Positions 37,493-47,400 of a stretch of 64,000 nt of DNA are shown here, one piece after another. The notes below the pieces were generated by a model that saw only the letters and a list, made by a program, of their open reading frames with translations, was not told where the DNA came from and ran no database searches. Made by a program: the position numbers and the translations under genes. The DNA comes from Algibacter sp. L3A6. Lineage in GTDB: Bacteria; Bacteroidota; Bacteroidia; Flavobacteriales; Flavobacteriaceae. Positions within the stretch are counted from its first letter, which is position 1; each line of letters starts with the position of its first letter. The stretch covers positions 1,897,501 through 1,961,500 of the forward strand of contig NZ_CP047030.1 of the NCBI RefSeq assembly GCF_009796825.1. Reading direction: 5' to 3'.

Positions 37493-37558
37493 TTTGCATA
37501 CCTCGAAATAATGTATATATTTGGAAAACCAATCTGGTTAACCAATCTGGTTTTCCAG
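37493..37558 (+). promoter_or_regulatory. Promoter with overlapping triple operator (alginate regulon) before the lamin-tail gene
   Basis: TTTG (37493-37496), 19 nt, then TATATTTG (37516-37523) is a full consensus promoter. Three contiguous 13-mers follow from inside the -7 box: TTTGGAAAACCAA (37520-37532), TCTGGTTAACCAA (37533-37545) and TCTGGTTTTCCAG (37546-37558). The block 37522-37557 is also an imperfect palindrome centred on TGGTTAACCA. A bound repressor here would block RNA polymerase directly. The GntR/FCD protein at 58273 is the obvious candidate. Confidence 0.75.
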
Positions 37559-37589
37559 AGCACTATTCACAAACTAAAATAGGCTAGAT

Positions 37590-38651
37590 ATGAAAACAAA
37601 ACTACTTTTTCTTTTTTCTTTTATGCTTGCTGCTTTTGCGCATGCTCAATTCACATCTTCTCCTGGAGATATAATATTTACTGAATTTTTACCAGATCCT
37701 TCCACATCAAGTGAAGCTCAAGGGGAATGGTTTGAGATTATGAATACTACTAGTTCTGATATTGATATTGAAGGATGGACTATTAGAGATGGTTCTTCAA
37801 GTAAGAGGTCGCACCTTATTATAGGGTCTTTAATTGTTCCGGCTAATGGCTACTTGTTATTGACATCAAATAGTGATGCTGCTGTTAATGGTGGTTTAGT
37901 CTCATCTTATCAGTATGGTGTAATATCACCAACACCATTGGTTTCTGGTTCAGGAACAGGGTCTAATTTTCCTACGTTTAATAATTCTAATAGTTTTGAT
38001 GACGGAGTAGGTGGATGTAATAGTAGTGTTGATGAAGATGGAATTGATGATGAGGCAGATGGTTTAAGGTTATTAATGCCGATTATTAGTGATCCTGAAG
38101 TAGATACAACAGATTTTGTTGAAATAGATAGATTTGAGTATGATTTTGGATATAACGCTACAAATTTAGCGGGAAGCGGAAAACCAGATGGTATTCCAAA
38201 TTTACAATTACTTCCTGATTGGGATGGCTCTTTTACTCAGTTGTCAGGGTCGTCTTGTTATAATGGAAATGCATCTTTGGATGATGATGTAAGTGTACAG
38301 TTGGTAAATGGTAGTTGGGTGTTTTCAGACCCAAGCGTTGGTGTTTATGGTTCTACCAGTTATTACGGGACCCCTGGCGCAGCAAATACAAACGTGCTTT
38401 CTGTTGATAAAAATGTACTTGCTTCAAAATTTAAGATTTATCCAAATCCAGCACAAGATCATATTAAAATAGATGCCGATAATGTAAATGTTTCATCTAT
38501 AGAAATGTATAGTATTGTTGGTAAAAGATTAATTTCAGAAAAGAATTTAGTAAATAATAAATTAGATATCTCAAGTTTAAACAGTGGTGTTTATCTTTTA
38601 AAAATAAACGCATTAGAAGGAAGCTTGGTTAAAAAAATTATAGTTGAGTAG
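37590..38651 (+). CDS. Secreted lamin-tail-domain protein with T9SS type A sorting signal
   Basis: The 353-residue protein has a signal peptide (ending AAFAHAQF). A lamin-tail (LTD, Ig-like) domain spans about residues 25-110 (DIIFTEFLPDPST, EWFEIMNTTSSDIDIEGWTI, VPANGYLLLTSN). A Gly/Asp/Ser-rich middle follows, then a C-terminal T9SS type A domain (KFKIYPNPAQDHIKI ... SGVYLLKINALEG). It is therefore exported by SprA and attached to or released from the surface. LTD proteins are often adhesive or accompany enzymes; no catalytic motif is visible. It is first in line behind an alginate-regulon promoter and precedes the PL6 lyase, so a role in alginate binding is plausible but unproven. Confidence 0.8.
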   Translation: MKTKLLFLFSFMLAAFAHAQFTSSPGDIIFTEFLPDPSTSSEAQGEWFEIMNTTSSDIDIEGWTIRDGSSSKRSHLIIGSLIVPANGYLLLTSNSDAAVNGGLVSSYQYGVISPTPLVSGSGTGSNFPTFNNSNSFDDGVGGCNSSVDEDGIDDEADGLRLLMPIISDPEVDTTDFVEIDRFEYDFGYNATNLAGSGKPDGIPNLQLLPDWDGSFTQLSGSSCYNGNASLDDDVSVQLVNGSWVFSDPSVGVYGSTSYYGTPGAANTNVLSVDKNVLASKFKIYPNPAQDHIKIDADNVNVSSIEMYSIVGKRLISEKNLVNNKLDISSLNSGVYLLKINALEGSLVKKIIVE

Positions 38652-38663
38652 TTAGTTGTTTTT

Positions 38664-38700
38664 AAAAAGAAGGTCTTTGTTGTAATTGGCCTTCTTTTTT
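38664..38700 (+). terminator. Terminator between the lamin-tail and PL6 genes
   Basis: AAAAAGAAGGTC (38664-38675) pairs with GGCCTTCTTTTT (38688-38699) with one wobble and ends in T. It would reduce read-through into the PL6 gene, which has no recognised operator of its own. Confidence 0.75.
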
Positions 38701-38729
38701 GTTATTTTAAATTTATCAAAAATTTTTTT

Positions 38730-41045
38730 ATGAATAAGTTGTTTAGCCTTTTATTGGTAGTTGTTTTATGTTTTTCTTGTAACGGAAAAGTTGAAGATTC
38801 AGGTACTTTAGTAAGCACCAATGAGGAATTGTACGAGGCTATTAAAAATGTTAAAGCTGGAGATAATATTGTTTTGGCAAACGGTGTTTGGGAAAACGTA
38901 GAAATAAAATTTGTAGGTGAAGGAACCGAAAATGCTCCAATTACATTAAAAGCAGAAACGCCTGGTCAAGTATTCATAGAAGGTGTTTCTAATTTAGAAA
39001 TTGCCGGAAATTATTTAGTTGTAGAAGGCTTGTTTTTTCAAAATGGGTATACACCAACAAGTAATGTTATCGCGTTTAGAACTAGCGAGGAGAAAGTTGC
39101 CAACTATTCTAGAGTTACCAACTGTGTAATTTTGGATTACAACCAAAAACAACGTGATAAAGATGATCTTTGGATACAGCTTTTTGGAAAACATAATAAA
39201 GTCGATCATTGTTATATTGCAGGTAAAACTAATGGAGGTCCAACCCTTAGAGTTGATTTAAAAGGAAACCAAAGTATTAGAAATTATCATCAAATTGTAA
39301 ATAACCATTTTGGTCCAAGACCAAGAAAAGGAGGGGCTCGAGGAGAATCTATCCAATTAGGTAGTAGTTTTACATCTATGTCGCCAAGTAATACAACTAT
39401 TGCTAATAATTTATTTGAAGAATGTAATGGAGAGGTAGAGGTTATTTCGAGTAAAACAAATTTCAATGTAATTAGAAATAATGTGTTCTATAAAAGTGAA
39501 GGTTCTGTGGTAACACGTCATGGTAACTATGCTGTTATTGATGGTAATTATTTTATTGGAGATGGTGTTAATAAAAACTACGGAGGAATTAGACTTGTAA
39601 ACACGGGGCATTGGGTTATTAATAATTATTTCTATAATATTATTGGTGAAAACTTCAGAAGTCCATTAGCTGTTATGAATGGTATACCAAAATCACCATT
39701 AAATAGATATAACCAAGTTACAGATGTTGTGGTTGCATATAATACTTATGTAAATTGTAAATCACCTTGGCAGTTTGGAGTTGGTACAAATATCGCTCAA
39801 TCTGATGTGTTGCCAAAGTCGGAAATTCGTTCTGCACGACCTATTAGAACTGTTGTTGCCAACAATGTTATTTATAACACAGAAGGAGATTTATTACCGG
39901 TTGTTGAACATGATAAAGCAGATGGTGTTCTTTTTAAAAGCAACGTTATTAATAATAACGATGTAAAGTTTAAGGATTACAACGGTGGTTTACAGAATGC
40001 TAAATTAGAGTTGAAAAAAGTTTCTGAAAACATATCTATTCCGGTAGGTGTGCCAAGTGAAGTAACGCCTTATATAGGTTTTGAGTTTAATACAATAACG
40101 AAAGATTTAGCAGGGAATTCAAGAGCGGATCAAAATAAAATTGGTGCTTTTGTTAATGCTGATATGCTAGATCCTAATATTTTAGATAAGTCTAAATATG
40201 GAGCAAGTTGGTATTCTAACGAGATAGCAGTAAAAGAAGCTAACATCTTTACTGTTGCCAACGCAGAAGAACTTCAAGCTAAAATTAACGAAGCGCAAAA
40301 TGGTGATATTATAGCTTTAAATGCGGGTGTTTATCAAATTTCAAAATCTATAGAAATTAATAAAAGCATTACCATACAGTCTCAAGAAAAAGCGAAAGCA
40401 CAAATTGTTTTTTCTGGAGAAGGTAATTCACCTCTGTTTTCTTTAAACCCTAAAGGCATATTAACGCTTAAAGATGTGAGTTTAAAAGGAAATAACTCAA
40501 ATTATGCTTTTGCTAGTTTAAAAGAGAATATGTCTAATCATTTTGGATTAGCGGTTTCGGGTTGCGATATCAGTGATTTCAATTATGTTTTAAAGGTCTA
40601 TAAAGAATCTTTTTCAGAAAAAATCACCTTTGAAAACACATCTATTTCAAACTGTGAAAATGGTTTAGAGTTGTCTGAAGAAACAAACGATAAAGGCGAT
40701 TATAACACAGAGTATTTAACCGTAAATAACTGTACGTTCGATAATGTAAAGCAAAACGTTATAGATTATTATCGTGGTGGTTATGATGAGTCGACTATTG
40801 GCGGAAATCTATTAGTAACTAATAGTACCTTTACTAATTGTGGCTCCAACGAGCCAAACAAGACGTTGTTAAACCATAGAGGTGTTGTTTATGTAAACAT
40901 TACTAAAAACACTTTTAAAGATAATAAGGTTGATTATGTTTCTATTCTGTGGGGAGCAAAGGAGAACTATGCATCTGATAATGATCTTAGTAATTCTGGT
41001 GAAATTAAAACCGAAGAAAATTTAAAAATGAAGTTGATGTATTAG
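38730..41045 (+). CDS. Alginate lyase, polysaccharide lyase family 6, two-domain lipoprotein
   Basis: PL6 enzymes cut alginate (some cut dermatan) by beta-elimination. The 771-residue protein has a lipoprotein signal (VVVLCFSCNGK, Cys17 predicted). The first right-handed beta-helix (about 25-470) carries NGGPTLRVDLKGN, RPRKGGARGESIQLG, EVISSKTNFN and VTRHGN. Lys242 and Arg263 fit the catalytic Lys/Arg pair of this family and are spaced as in the two-domain AlyGC enzyme as I recall it. A second beta-helix-like domain (about 500-771) lacks those residues. It is probably anchored in the outer membrane. A perfect palindromic terminator follows. Confidence 0.9.
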   Translation: MNKLFSLLLVVVLCFSCNGKVEDSGTLVSTNEELYEAIKNVKAGDNIVLANGVWENVEIKFVGEGTENAPITLKAETPGQVFIEGVSNLEIAGNYLVVEGLFFQNGYTPTSNVIAFRTSEEKVANYSRVTNCVILDYNQKQRDKDDLWIQLFGKHNKVDHCYIAGKTNGGPTLRVDLKGNQSIRNYHQIVNNHFGPRPRKGGARGESIQLGSSFTSMSPSNTTIANNLFEECNGEVEVISSKTNFNVIRNNVFYKSEGSVVTRHGNYAVIDGNYFIGDGVNKNYGGIRLVNTGHWVINNYFYNIIGENFRSPLAVMNGIPKSPLNRYNQVTDVVVAYNTYVNCKSPWQFGVGTNIAQSDVLPKSEIRSARPIRTVVANNVIYNTEGDLLPVVEHDKADGVLFKSNVINNNDVKFKDYNGGLQNAKLELKKVSENISIPVGVPSEVTPYIGFEFNTITKDLAGNSRADQNKIGAFVNADMLDPNILDKSKYGASWYSNEIAVKEANIFTVANAEELQAKINEAQNGDIIALNAGVYQISKSIEINKSITIQSQEKAKAQIVFSGEGNSPLFSLNPKGILTLKDVSLKGNNSNYAFASLKENMSNHFGLAVSGCDISDFNYVLKVYKESFSEKITFENTSISNCENGLELSEETNDKGDYNTEYLTVNNCTFDNVKQNVIDYYRGGYDESTIGGNLLVTNSTFTNCGSNEPNKTLLNHRGVVYVNITKNTFKDNKVDYVSILWGAKENYASDNDLSNSGEIKTEENLKMKLMY

Positions 41046-41072
41046 TAGTTGATTTTATTATAGAAATAGTAA

Positions 41073-41110
41073 AAAAAAGGCATTGAAAATTAATTTTCAA
41101 TGCCTTTTTT
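41073..41110. terminator. Perfect palindromic terminator after the PL6 gene
   Basis: A 38-bp perfect palindrome centred between 41091 and 41092, with A8 on the left and T6 on the right, can terminate in both directions. It separates the PL6 gene from the convergent GH88 gene. The rest of the gap to 41332 holds nothing I recognise. Confidence 0.85.
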
Positions 41111-41332
41111 CTTGAGTCAATTTTTGTGGTTGATGATTAAAGTTTACCGATGGATATTGTCCGCTTTATTAAAATAGACAGAGATTTATTTGTAGAATAA
41201 TGAGCTTAACAGAAAGAAATAAACCTCGGATAAAGTATGAGTTTTTAATGGTGCCCTTGAATAATGTTTCTTTCAGCGTAGTAGCTCAGGTATTATTTGA
41301 AGTTTAATCACTTATGTTAAATCTTTAAATCT

Positions 41333-42511
41333 TTAAGATGATAACGATTTTAGTCTAATTAATGTTTCTAAAAAATAGTAATCTCCATAGACAATAGGTT
41401 CGTCCATTTCGTCCTTTTTAGGCCAATTACCTGTGCTATGATCTAAAATAAAAGGTGCTTCAATATTTTCATCTAAAAGATATTTTCTGGATTTTAGACT
41501 GTTTATTACTTTTTTACTATAGTTTAAGTATTTTTCATTTTTTGTAAAGCCAAATAGTTCTACCAGGGCAGAGGAAACAACTGTTCCTGCCGAAACATCT
41601 CTAGGTGCATTGGGAATAGCAGGGTCGTTAAAATCCCAATAAGGAATACCGTCTTCAGGTAGGTTTTTATGATTTAAAAAGAAATTAGCTGTAGCTTCTG
41701 CTCTATCTAGATAGCGTTTATCTTTAGTATATCGATAAGCCATAGTGTAGCCGTAAATCGCCCAGCCTTGACCGCGAGCCCAAGAAGATTCATCATTAAA
41801 ACCTTGATGAGTGACCTTCATTCTTGGTTGGTTAGAAATAGTATCGTAGTCTACCACATGATAGCAGCTGTTGTTTGGTCTAAAATGGTTTTTTAAAGTG
41901 GTATTGGCGTGTTTTATAGCTAAATGATGGTAAGAGCTGTCTGTAGAGATTTTGGTCGCTTCAAACAGTAGTTCTAGATTCATCATGTTATCAATAATCA
42001 CAGGGAATTGCCAAATATTTTTATTAAAATCCCAAGAACGGATACTGCCTATGTTTTCATTAAAACGCGTGCTTAATGTTTTTGCGCTTTCAACTATAAC
42101 TTTTTTGTACTCTTCATTGTCTTCATGTTTAAGTCCGTTGCCAAAACTGCAAAAGATTTTAAAACCCATATCGTGTGTATGGTTGTTGTTCTTTTCCTTT
42201 TCAATGAAGGTAGTCCATTGCTCTGTTTTTGTTTTGTAATCCTCTTGTCCTGTTAGTTCATAAATTTGCCAAAGATTTCCAGGAAAAAAACCACTACACC
42301 AATCTTTCGAAGGTACTTTTTTAATAATATTAGTTTTTAAATTTACACTACGAGGAAATGACAAGGAGTCTATAGGGTATGTAAGTAGTTTTTGATAACG
42401 TTTTTCTAATAGGTTTTTACTGTTCTGTGGTGATTTCGTTGAGACTTCCGTTTTGTTTTTGCAACTAAACACGGCTAGTATAATTGTTAAAAATAGAATT
42501 TTTGTTTTCAT
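41333..42511 (-). CDS. Glycoside hydrolase family 88, unsaturated glucuronyl hydrolase, lipoprotein
   Basis: GH88 enzymes hydrate the 4,5-double bond of a terminal unsaturated uronic acid, releasing it from the oligosaccharide that a lyase produced. The 392-residue protein (start ATG whose first base is 42511) has a lipoprotein signal (IILAVFSCKN, Cys17). It also shows the (alpha/alpha)6-barrel motifs THDMGF (Asp114), FPVIIDNMMNLELLF (Asp174) and SSWARGQGWAIYGY. The two aspartates match the catalytic pair of Bacillus UGL. It lies downstream of a SusCD pair on the same strand and next to PL6. GH88 is not part of the classical alginate route, so it may serve a mixed or neighbouring uronic glycan. 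Confidence 0.88.
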   Translation of the reverse strand: MKTKILFLTIILAVFSCKNKTEVSTKSPQNSKNLLEKRYQKLLTYPIDSLSFPRSVNLKTNIIKKVPSKDWCSGFFPGNLWQIYELTGQEDYKTKTEQWTTFIEKEKNNNHTHDMGFKIFCSFGNGLKHEDNEEYKKVIVESAKTLSTRFNENIGSIRSWDFNKNIWQFPVIIDNMMNLELLFEATKISTDSSYHHLAIKHANTTLKNHFRPNNSCYHVVDYDTISNQPRMKVTHQGFNDESSWARGQGWAIYGYTMAYRYTKDKRYLDRAEATANFFLNHKNLPEDGIPYWDFNDPAIPNAPRDVSAGTVVSSALVELFGFTKNEKYLNYSKKVINSLKSRKYLLDENIEAPFILDHSTGNWPKKDEMDEPIVYGDYYFLETLIRLKSLSS

Positions 42512-42532
42512 CTTAATCAAGGTTAATTTCTA

Positions 42533-42694
42533 TTACATTAAATAAATAATAATTAAACTCAGTATTACAATTGCGATAGTTAATGCAACTTCTTTAAATG
42601 GATTATTGAGTTTTTTATTTTTCACGATATAAAAATAGAGGATAAAACTGTTGCAGAAGTACAAAATATGGTGTTCAAATGTACTGAAGCCCAT
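42533..42694 (-). CDS. Candidate 53-residue membrane peptide upstream of GH88
   Basis: This small minus-strand frame starts ATG (first base 42694) and ends TAA, 21 bp before the GH88 start. The peptide has two hydrophobic stretches, HHILYFCNSFILYFYIV and EVALTIAIVILSLIIIYLM, joined by a basic turn (KNKKLNNPFK). That is a typical two-helix small membrane protein and unlikely to arise by chance with such a clean hydrophobic pattern. It matches no family I can name. It lies after the susCD terminator and would be co-transcribed with GH88. Confidence 0.5.
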   Translation of the reverse strand: MGFSTFEHHILYFCNSFILYFYIVKNKKLNNPFKEVALTIAIVILSLIIIYLM

Positions 42695-42769
42695 TATTTA
42701 TTGGCGTTGTTGGAATGGTGCTGTTCATTTAGTATGTTGAGATTTGCTGTTGGGGCATTTTTTATTTGG

Positions 42770-42832
42770 TTTAAAACAAAAACAGATCCAAAATAATATT
42801 CAGGTTATCTTGAATATTACTTTGAATCTGTT
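42770..42832 (-). terminator. Terminator of the first susC-susD pair
   Basis: A 21-bp inverted repeat with two mismatches (42782-42802 with 42811-42831, 8-nt loop) is followed on the minus strand by a T-rich run (complement of 42771-42781). A TTTGGTTTA half-operator-like sequence lies beside it at 42765-42773. Confidence 0.75.
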
Positions 42833-42919
42833 TGATGTTTCTTTTCATTCTTAGATTTACAAATTTTAATTATTGTAAACCGAAGATTGAAAACGAGAAG
42901 CTATAATGATATAAACTTC

Positions 42920-44422
42920 TTATAAATTTGGATTTCTCTCTTGTTCTACTTCTGGAATTGCAATAAGGTAGTCGTCTTCGCTAAAAGATTTTGCCCCCTC
43001 TAAACCAGATGCACTAAATACCTGTGTACCCAATTTTCTTCTAGCAATATCGTACCATCTTTTAAGTTCAAAAGCAAGTTCTAATCTGCGTTCTTCCAAT
43101 ACCATGTCTGTAAAAGCAGCGCCAGATAATCCAGAAACATTTGCTGGTGATGCACTTTGCGTACTTCCTGCAGCGCCATCTCTAGCTCTTTCTCTTACTT
43201 CGTTAACCCAGTCGTGTGCTTCTTGACTTCCAGGAGTAACCTCGTTAGCAGCTTCTGCTGCAATTAAAAGTACTTCTGCATAACGCATAAGTGAGTAAGC
43301 ATGGCTAGATGCTCTACCATTTCCTCCAGATTCACCTCTAAAACGTGTGTATTTTGCACAGTATGGTTGGTCTTTGTTTCTGGCATCAAACGAGTTAAAT
43401 TTGGTATAAGGCTCTTCAACACCATCAAAAACTCCTGTGGTATCAAAACTAACAGCTTTTCTGTAATCATCATCATCCCAAGTTGTAAAAGCTTTAAGTG
43501 GTGGAACTAGAACTGCCCAACCTTCTTGACCAGAACCATATTGGTCATCTGCTCTAATTCCAGTAAATGGTACAAGATAATCTGTACTATAATTTCCAAG
43601 AGACGTGTCGCCAATATAATCTAATGTAAAAATTGGTTCTTTTGAATCACGAGCTAAGGCTGAATTAAATAAATTTTGAAAATCTGGTTCTAAATCATAC
43701 CCATAAGTGTTCTTTTTATTAATAACATCTTTAGCTTCTGCATAAGCCATGGGATAGTTTCCCATAGTTAAATAAACTGAAGCCAAATAAGAACTCGCTG
43801 CTCCTGCAGATGGTATAGATCTTGTTGCTTGCGTTGTTGGTAGCCATGTTTTTGCAAAGGTAAAGTCTGCAATAATGTTGGTGTAAACGTCTGCCGTTGC
43901 TGTTTTTTCGATATTATTAGCTTCTTCTACATTGGTTACTGGTTCGCTTAGGTAAGGAATGTCTCCAAATTGTCTCACTAAATGATAGTATGCTAATGCT
44001 CTTGCAAAATAAGCTTGAGCAACAACTGCATTTATTTCCGCTTCATCTCCAGATATAGTTTCTGCACCTGCAATAGCTTGATTAGCTGCAGAAATTATTT
44101 GATACATTATTGGCCAACTTACCAAGGTTTGCCCATTGTCATCTAGATCCGTAAACTCATCATGGTCAATTCTTTCTTGTCTTGTGTTAGGATCTGAAAT
44201 TTCAATCATATCACTACGAAGCATAAGCGTCATACCAGTTTCTCTAGTTAGGAAATAGCGATTATGCATATAACCATAAGCACCATTAACTGCTACTTGT
44301 AATTTGTCTATAGACGTAAAGTAGGTTGTAGGCGATAATAACCCTACTGGCTCTTCTTCTAAGTCAGAACAGCCTATCATTGATAATCCTATCAATAAAA
44401 ATAAATATTTATATGTTTTCAT
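42920..44422 (-). CDS. SusD/RagB-family outer-membrane glycan-binding lipoprotein (pair 1)
   Basis: SusD-like proteins cap the SusC channel and bind incoming oligosaccharides. The 500-residue protein has a lipobox (IGLSMIGCSD, Cys18), the helical SusD start (EEPVGLLSPTTYFTSIDKLQVAVNGAYGY), TPR-like helices around AQAYFARALAYYHLVRQFGD, and the C-terminal EERRLELAFELKRWYDIARR segment typical of RagB/SusD. It follows its susC by 21 bp on the minus strand. This pair is transcribed divergently from the PL17 gene and belongs to the same operator-defined regulon. Confidence 0.92.
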   Translation of the reverse strand: MKTYKYLFLLIGLSMIGCSDLEEEPVGLLSPTTYFTSIDKLQVAVNGAYGYMHNRYFLTRETGMTLMLRSDMIEISDPNTRQERIDHDEFTDLDDNGQTLVSWPIMYQIISAANQAIAGAETISGDEAEINAVVAQAYFARALAYYHLVRQFGDIPYLSEPVTNVEEANNIEKTATADVYTNIIADFTFAKTWLPTTQATRSIPSAGAASSYLASVYLTMGNYPMAYAEAKDVINKKNTYGYDLEPDFQNLFNSALARDSKEPIFTLDYIGDTSLGNYSTDYLVPFTGIRADDQYGSGQEGWAVLVPPLKAFTTWDDDDYRKAVSFDTTGVFDGVEEPYTKFNSFDARNKDQPYCAKYTRFRGESGGNGRASSHAYSLMRYAEVLLIAAEAANEVTPGSQEAHDWVNEVRERARDGAAGSTQSASPANVSGLSGAAFTDMVLEERRLELAFELKRWYDIARRKLGTQVFSASGLEGAKSFSEDDYLIAIPEVEQERNPNL

Positions 44423-44443
44423 TATGTCTGTTTTAGTTTATTA

Positions 44444-47400
44444 TTAAAATTTCAAATTAAGGCTTACAGTAACCGATTTTACTGTTGGATAGTTACCAAA
44501 ATCAAATCCTTGAGTTGTGTTAGCTTTAGAATCGTTGCTTCCACCAGAACCAGAATAACTAACTTCAGGGTCTAAACCAGAATAGTTTGTAAAGGTTAAT
44601 AAGTTTTGTCCACTTACAGATAATCTAAGGTTATCTAAACCTAATTTCTCAGTTACTTCTAATGGAAAATTATAACCTAATGCTAAGTTTTTTAGTCTTA
44701 AGTAACTTCCGTCTTCTACAAATCTAGAAGTTGAGCGTCTTACACCAGAAACTGTAGGAATATTGGAGTCTGTATTAGTTGGCGACCAAGCATTTAAAAC
44801 ATCTCTAGTTGTGTTAGAATCTCCAACATTAGCCTGTAGCTTTGTTAGGTTGTAGATATCTCCACCTTGAACACCTTGAAAGAAGATATTTAAATCGAAA
44901 TCTTTGTATGAGAAGTTGTTATTTATACCTAAAGTCCAATCTGGATTTGGATCACCTATTAATTTTTGATCGTCGGTATTAATTAATCCATCTCTAGCAC
45001 CTGAGACATCAGCCATGTCTGTGTACAAAGCATCTCCTGCAACAGCTCCATTAAAAACAGCTGTTCCTGCAGGAATGTTAGTGCCATCATATACACCTCG
45101 GTATTCATATCCGTAAAATACACCAATAGCTTCACCTTCTCTTAAAACGTGAGTGCTACCACCTAATGATAAATAACTTGGTGCTGCATTTAGAAATACA
45201 TCTTGACCATTTAATAATTTTTTAAATTCATTTTTATTTGTAGACCAGTTAAAATCTGTTGTCCAAGTAAAATTATCGTTTGTAATATTTCTAGTGTTTA
45301 ACGATATTTCAAACCCTTGATTGTTTACCTCTCCTACGTTTCTTAAACTAGCAGCGGTAAGAAACCCTAAATATTGAGCTTGACTTCCGTCTTCCATTAA
45401 AAGATCTTTAGTGTCAATGTTGTAGTAATCTAATGATAAAGATATTTTGCTATTAAATAAACCTAAGTCTATACCAATATTAGTTTGGTAAGATGTTTCC
45501 CATTTCAAATCATTATTAGCAGCTTGATCAGGTACAACAGCATTTACAACACTTCCTCCGTATAACCCGTTAATATTATCAAATTTGGCTAAGGATTGGT
45601 AAGAATCAATTGCTTGGTTACCTGTTAAACCATAACTAGCTCTTAATTTTAAGTTTGATATGGTTTCGTGATCCATTAAAAAGTCTTCATTAGATACTTT
45701 CCAACCAATAGCTCCTGAAGGGAAAATAGCATATTTTTCGTTTGAAGCAAAGTTAGAAGCTCCATCTCGTCTTACAGTTGCTGTTATTAAGTACTTGTCG
45801 TCCCAGTCGTAATTAATTCTACCAAACTGTGATTGAATTTCAGATTCTACTATCGAAGAATCCGGAATTAAAGGCGTATCTCCACCAGATAAGTTGTAGA
45901 AAGAGAAATCGTCATCAATTAAGTTTTGTACTCCTGCTGAAAATCTTGTTGTTGTATTTTTTTGATATGAATACCCTCCTAATAAGGTTAAACTACCTTT
46001 GCCAATTTCGGTTTTATAAGTTAAATAATTCTCACTTAATAAGGTTGTAGATTGTCTGTTATTAATCTCCGCAGTACCGTTGTTTCCTCCATCGGTAATT
46101 AGTAATGTTTTTGGAATATATGTACCTACGTTTTCGTTAAAGGTGCTGTAACCAAAAGTTGTTTTAAAAGCAAAGTTTTCTGTAATATCATAGTTGGCAT
46201 ATAAGTTTGCTCTATATCTGTCAGACTTTGTTTCATTTATACGTTCTGTGGCAACGGCATAAGGGTTGTCTACATTATCTCCAACAGAGTTAACAGTATA
46301 TTCGCCATTGTCATCATAAATACCTAAGTCTGGAGAAAACCTAACTAATAGTGAAATAACATCATCTCCACCTCCATTAGCAGTTTCACCTGTAGATTGT
46401 GTAGAAACTCCATTTTTAGTTGCTCTACTTCCAAAAAGGTTAAAACCTAATTTTAATTTATCTGTTACTTGAGCATCAATATTTGATAAGAATGTCATTT
46501 TTTCGTAGTCCGAATTTACAATAACACCTTCTTGTTGAAAATAGTTTGCAGAAGCATAAAAATTTATATTATCACTTCCTCCAGAAAAAGAAAACTGATG
46601 ATTTTGTGTATTACCTGTTTTGTATAGTAGGTCTTGCCAGTCTGTATTTTCAGTTCCTTGTACATAAGACGGGTTTCTTAATTGTTGGTAAGCTGCAAAT
46701 TCGTCTGCATTTAATAAATCTAGTTTATCTCCTGTGCTTTGCATAGCGTAATTAGTATTAACTTCTATAGTTAATTTACCACTTTTCCCTTTCTTTGTTG
46801 TTACTAATACCACACCGTTTGAACCTCTAGATCCGTAAATAGCTGTTGCAGAGGCATCTTTTAAGACCTCCATTGATTGAATATCGTTTGGCTGTGGCAT
46901 ACTCGCACCTACAAAACCATCGACTACAATAAGCGGACTACTACTTGCGTTGATAGATGTATTACCTCTAATTTTAATGTTAATAGGAGCTCCCGGCTCA
47001 CCACCATTATTAGATTGTACAACTACACCAGCTGCACGACCTTGAAGAGCTTGTTCTGCATTTAGTACAGGAAAGGCATTTAATTCTTCTGCTTTAACTG
47101 AAGATACAGCACCTGTTAAGTCGCTCTTTTTACGAGCACCGTAACCTACAACTACAACTTCTTCTAAAGCACTTACGTCTTCTGCTAAAGCTACATTTAT
47201 TTTAGATTGATTTCCAACTACTACTGTTTTTAACACAAAACCTACATAGCTAAAACTTAGTGTGGTGTTGTTTCCTTCAACAGTTATAGAAAAATTACCG
47301 TCGAAATCTGTAGAAGCACCGGTGTTTGTGCCTTTTACAATAACGTTAACGCCTGGTAGGGGCTGGTTATCGGTTGCCGAGGTTACTGTACCTGTTATTG

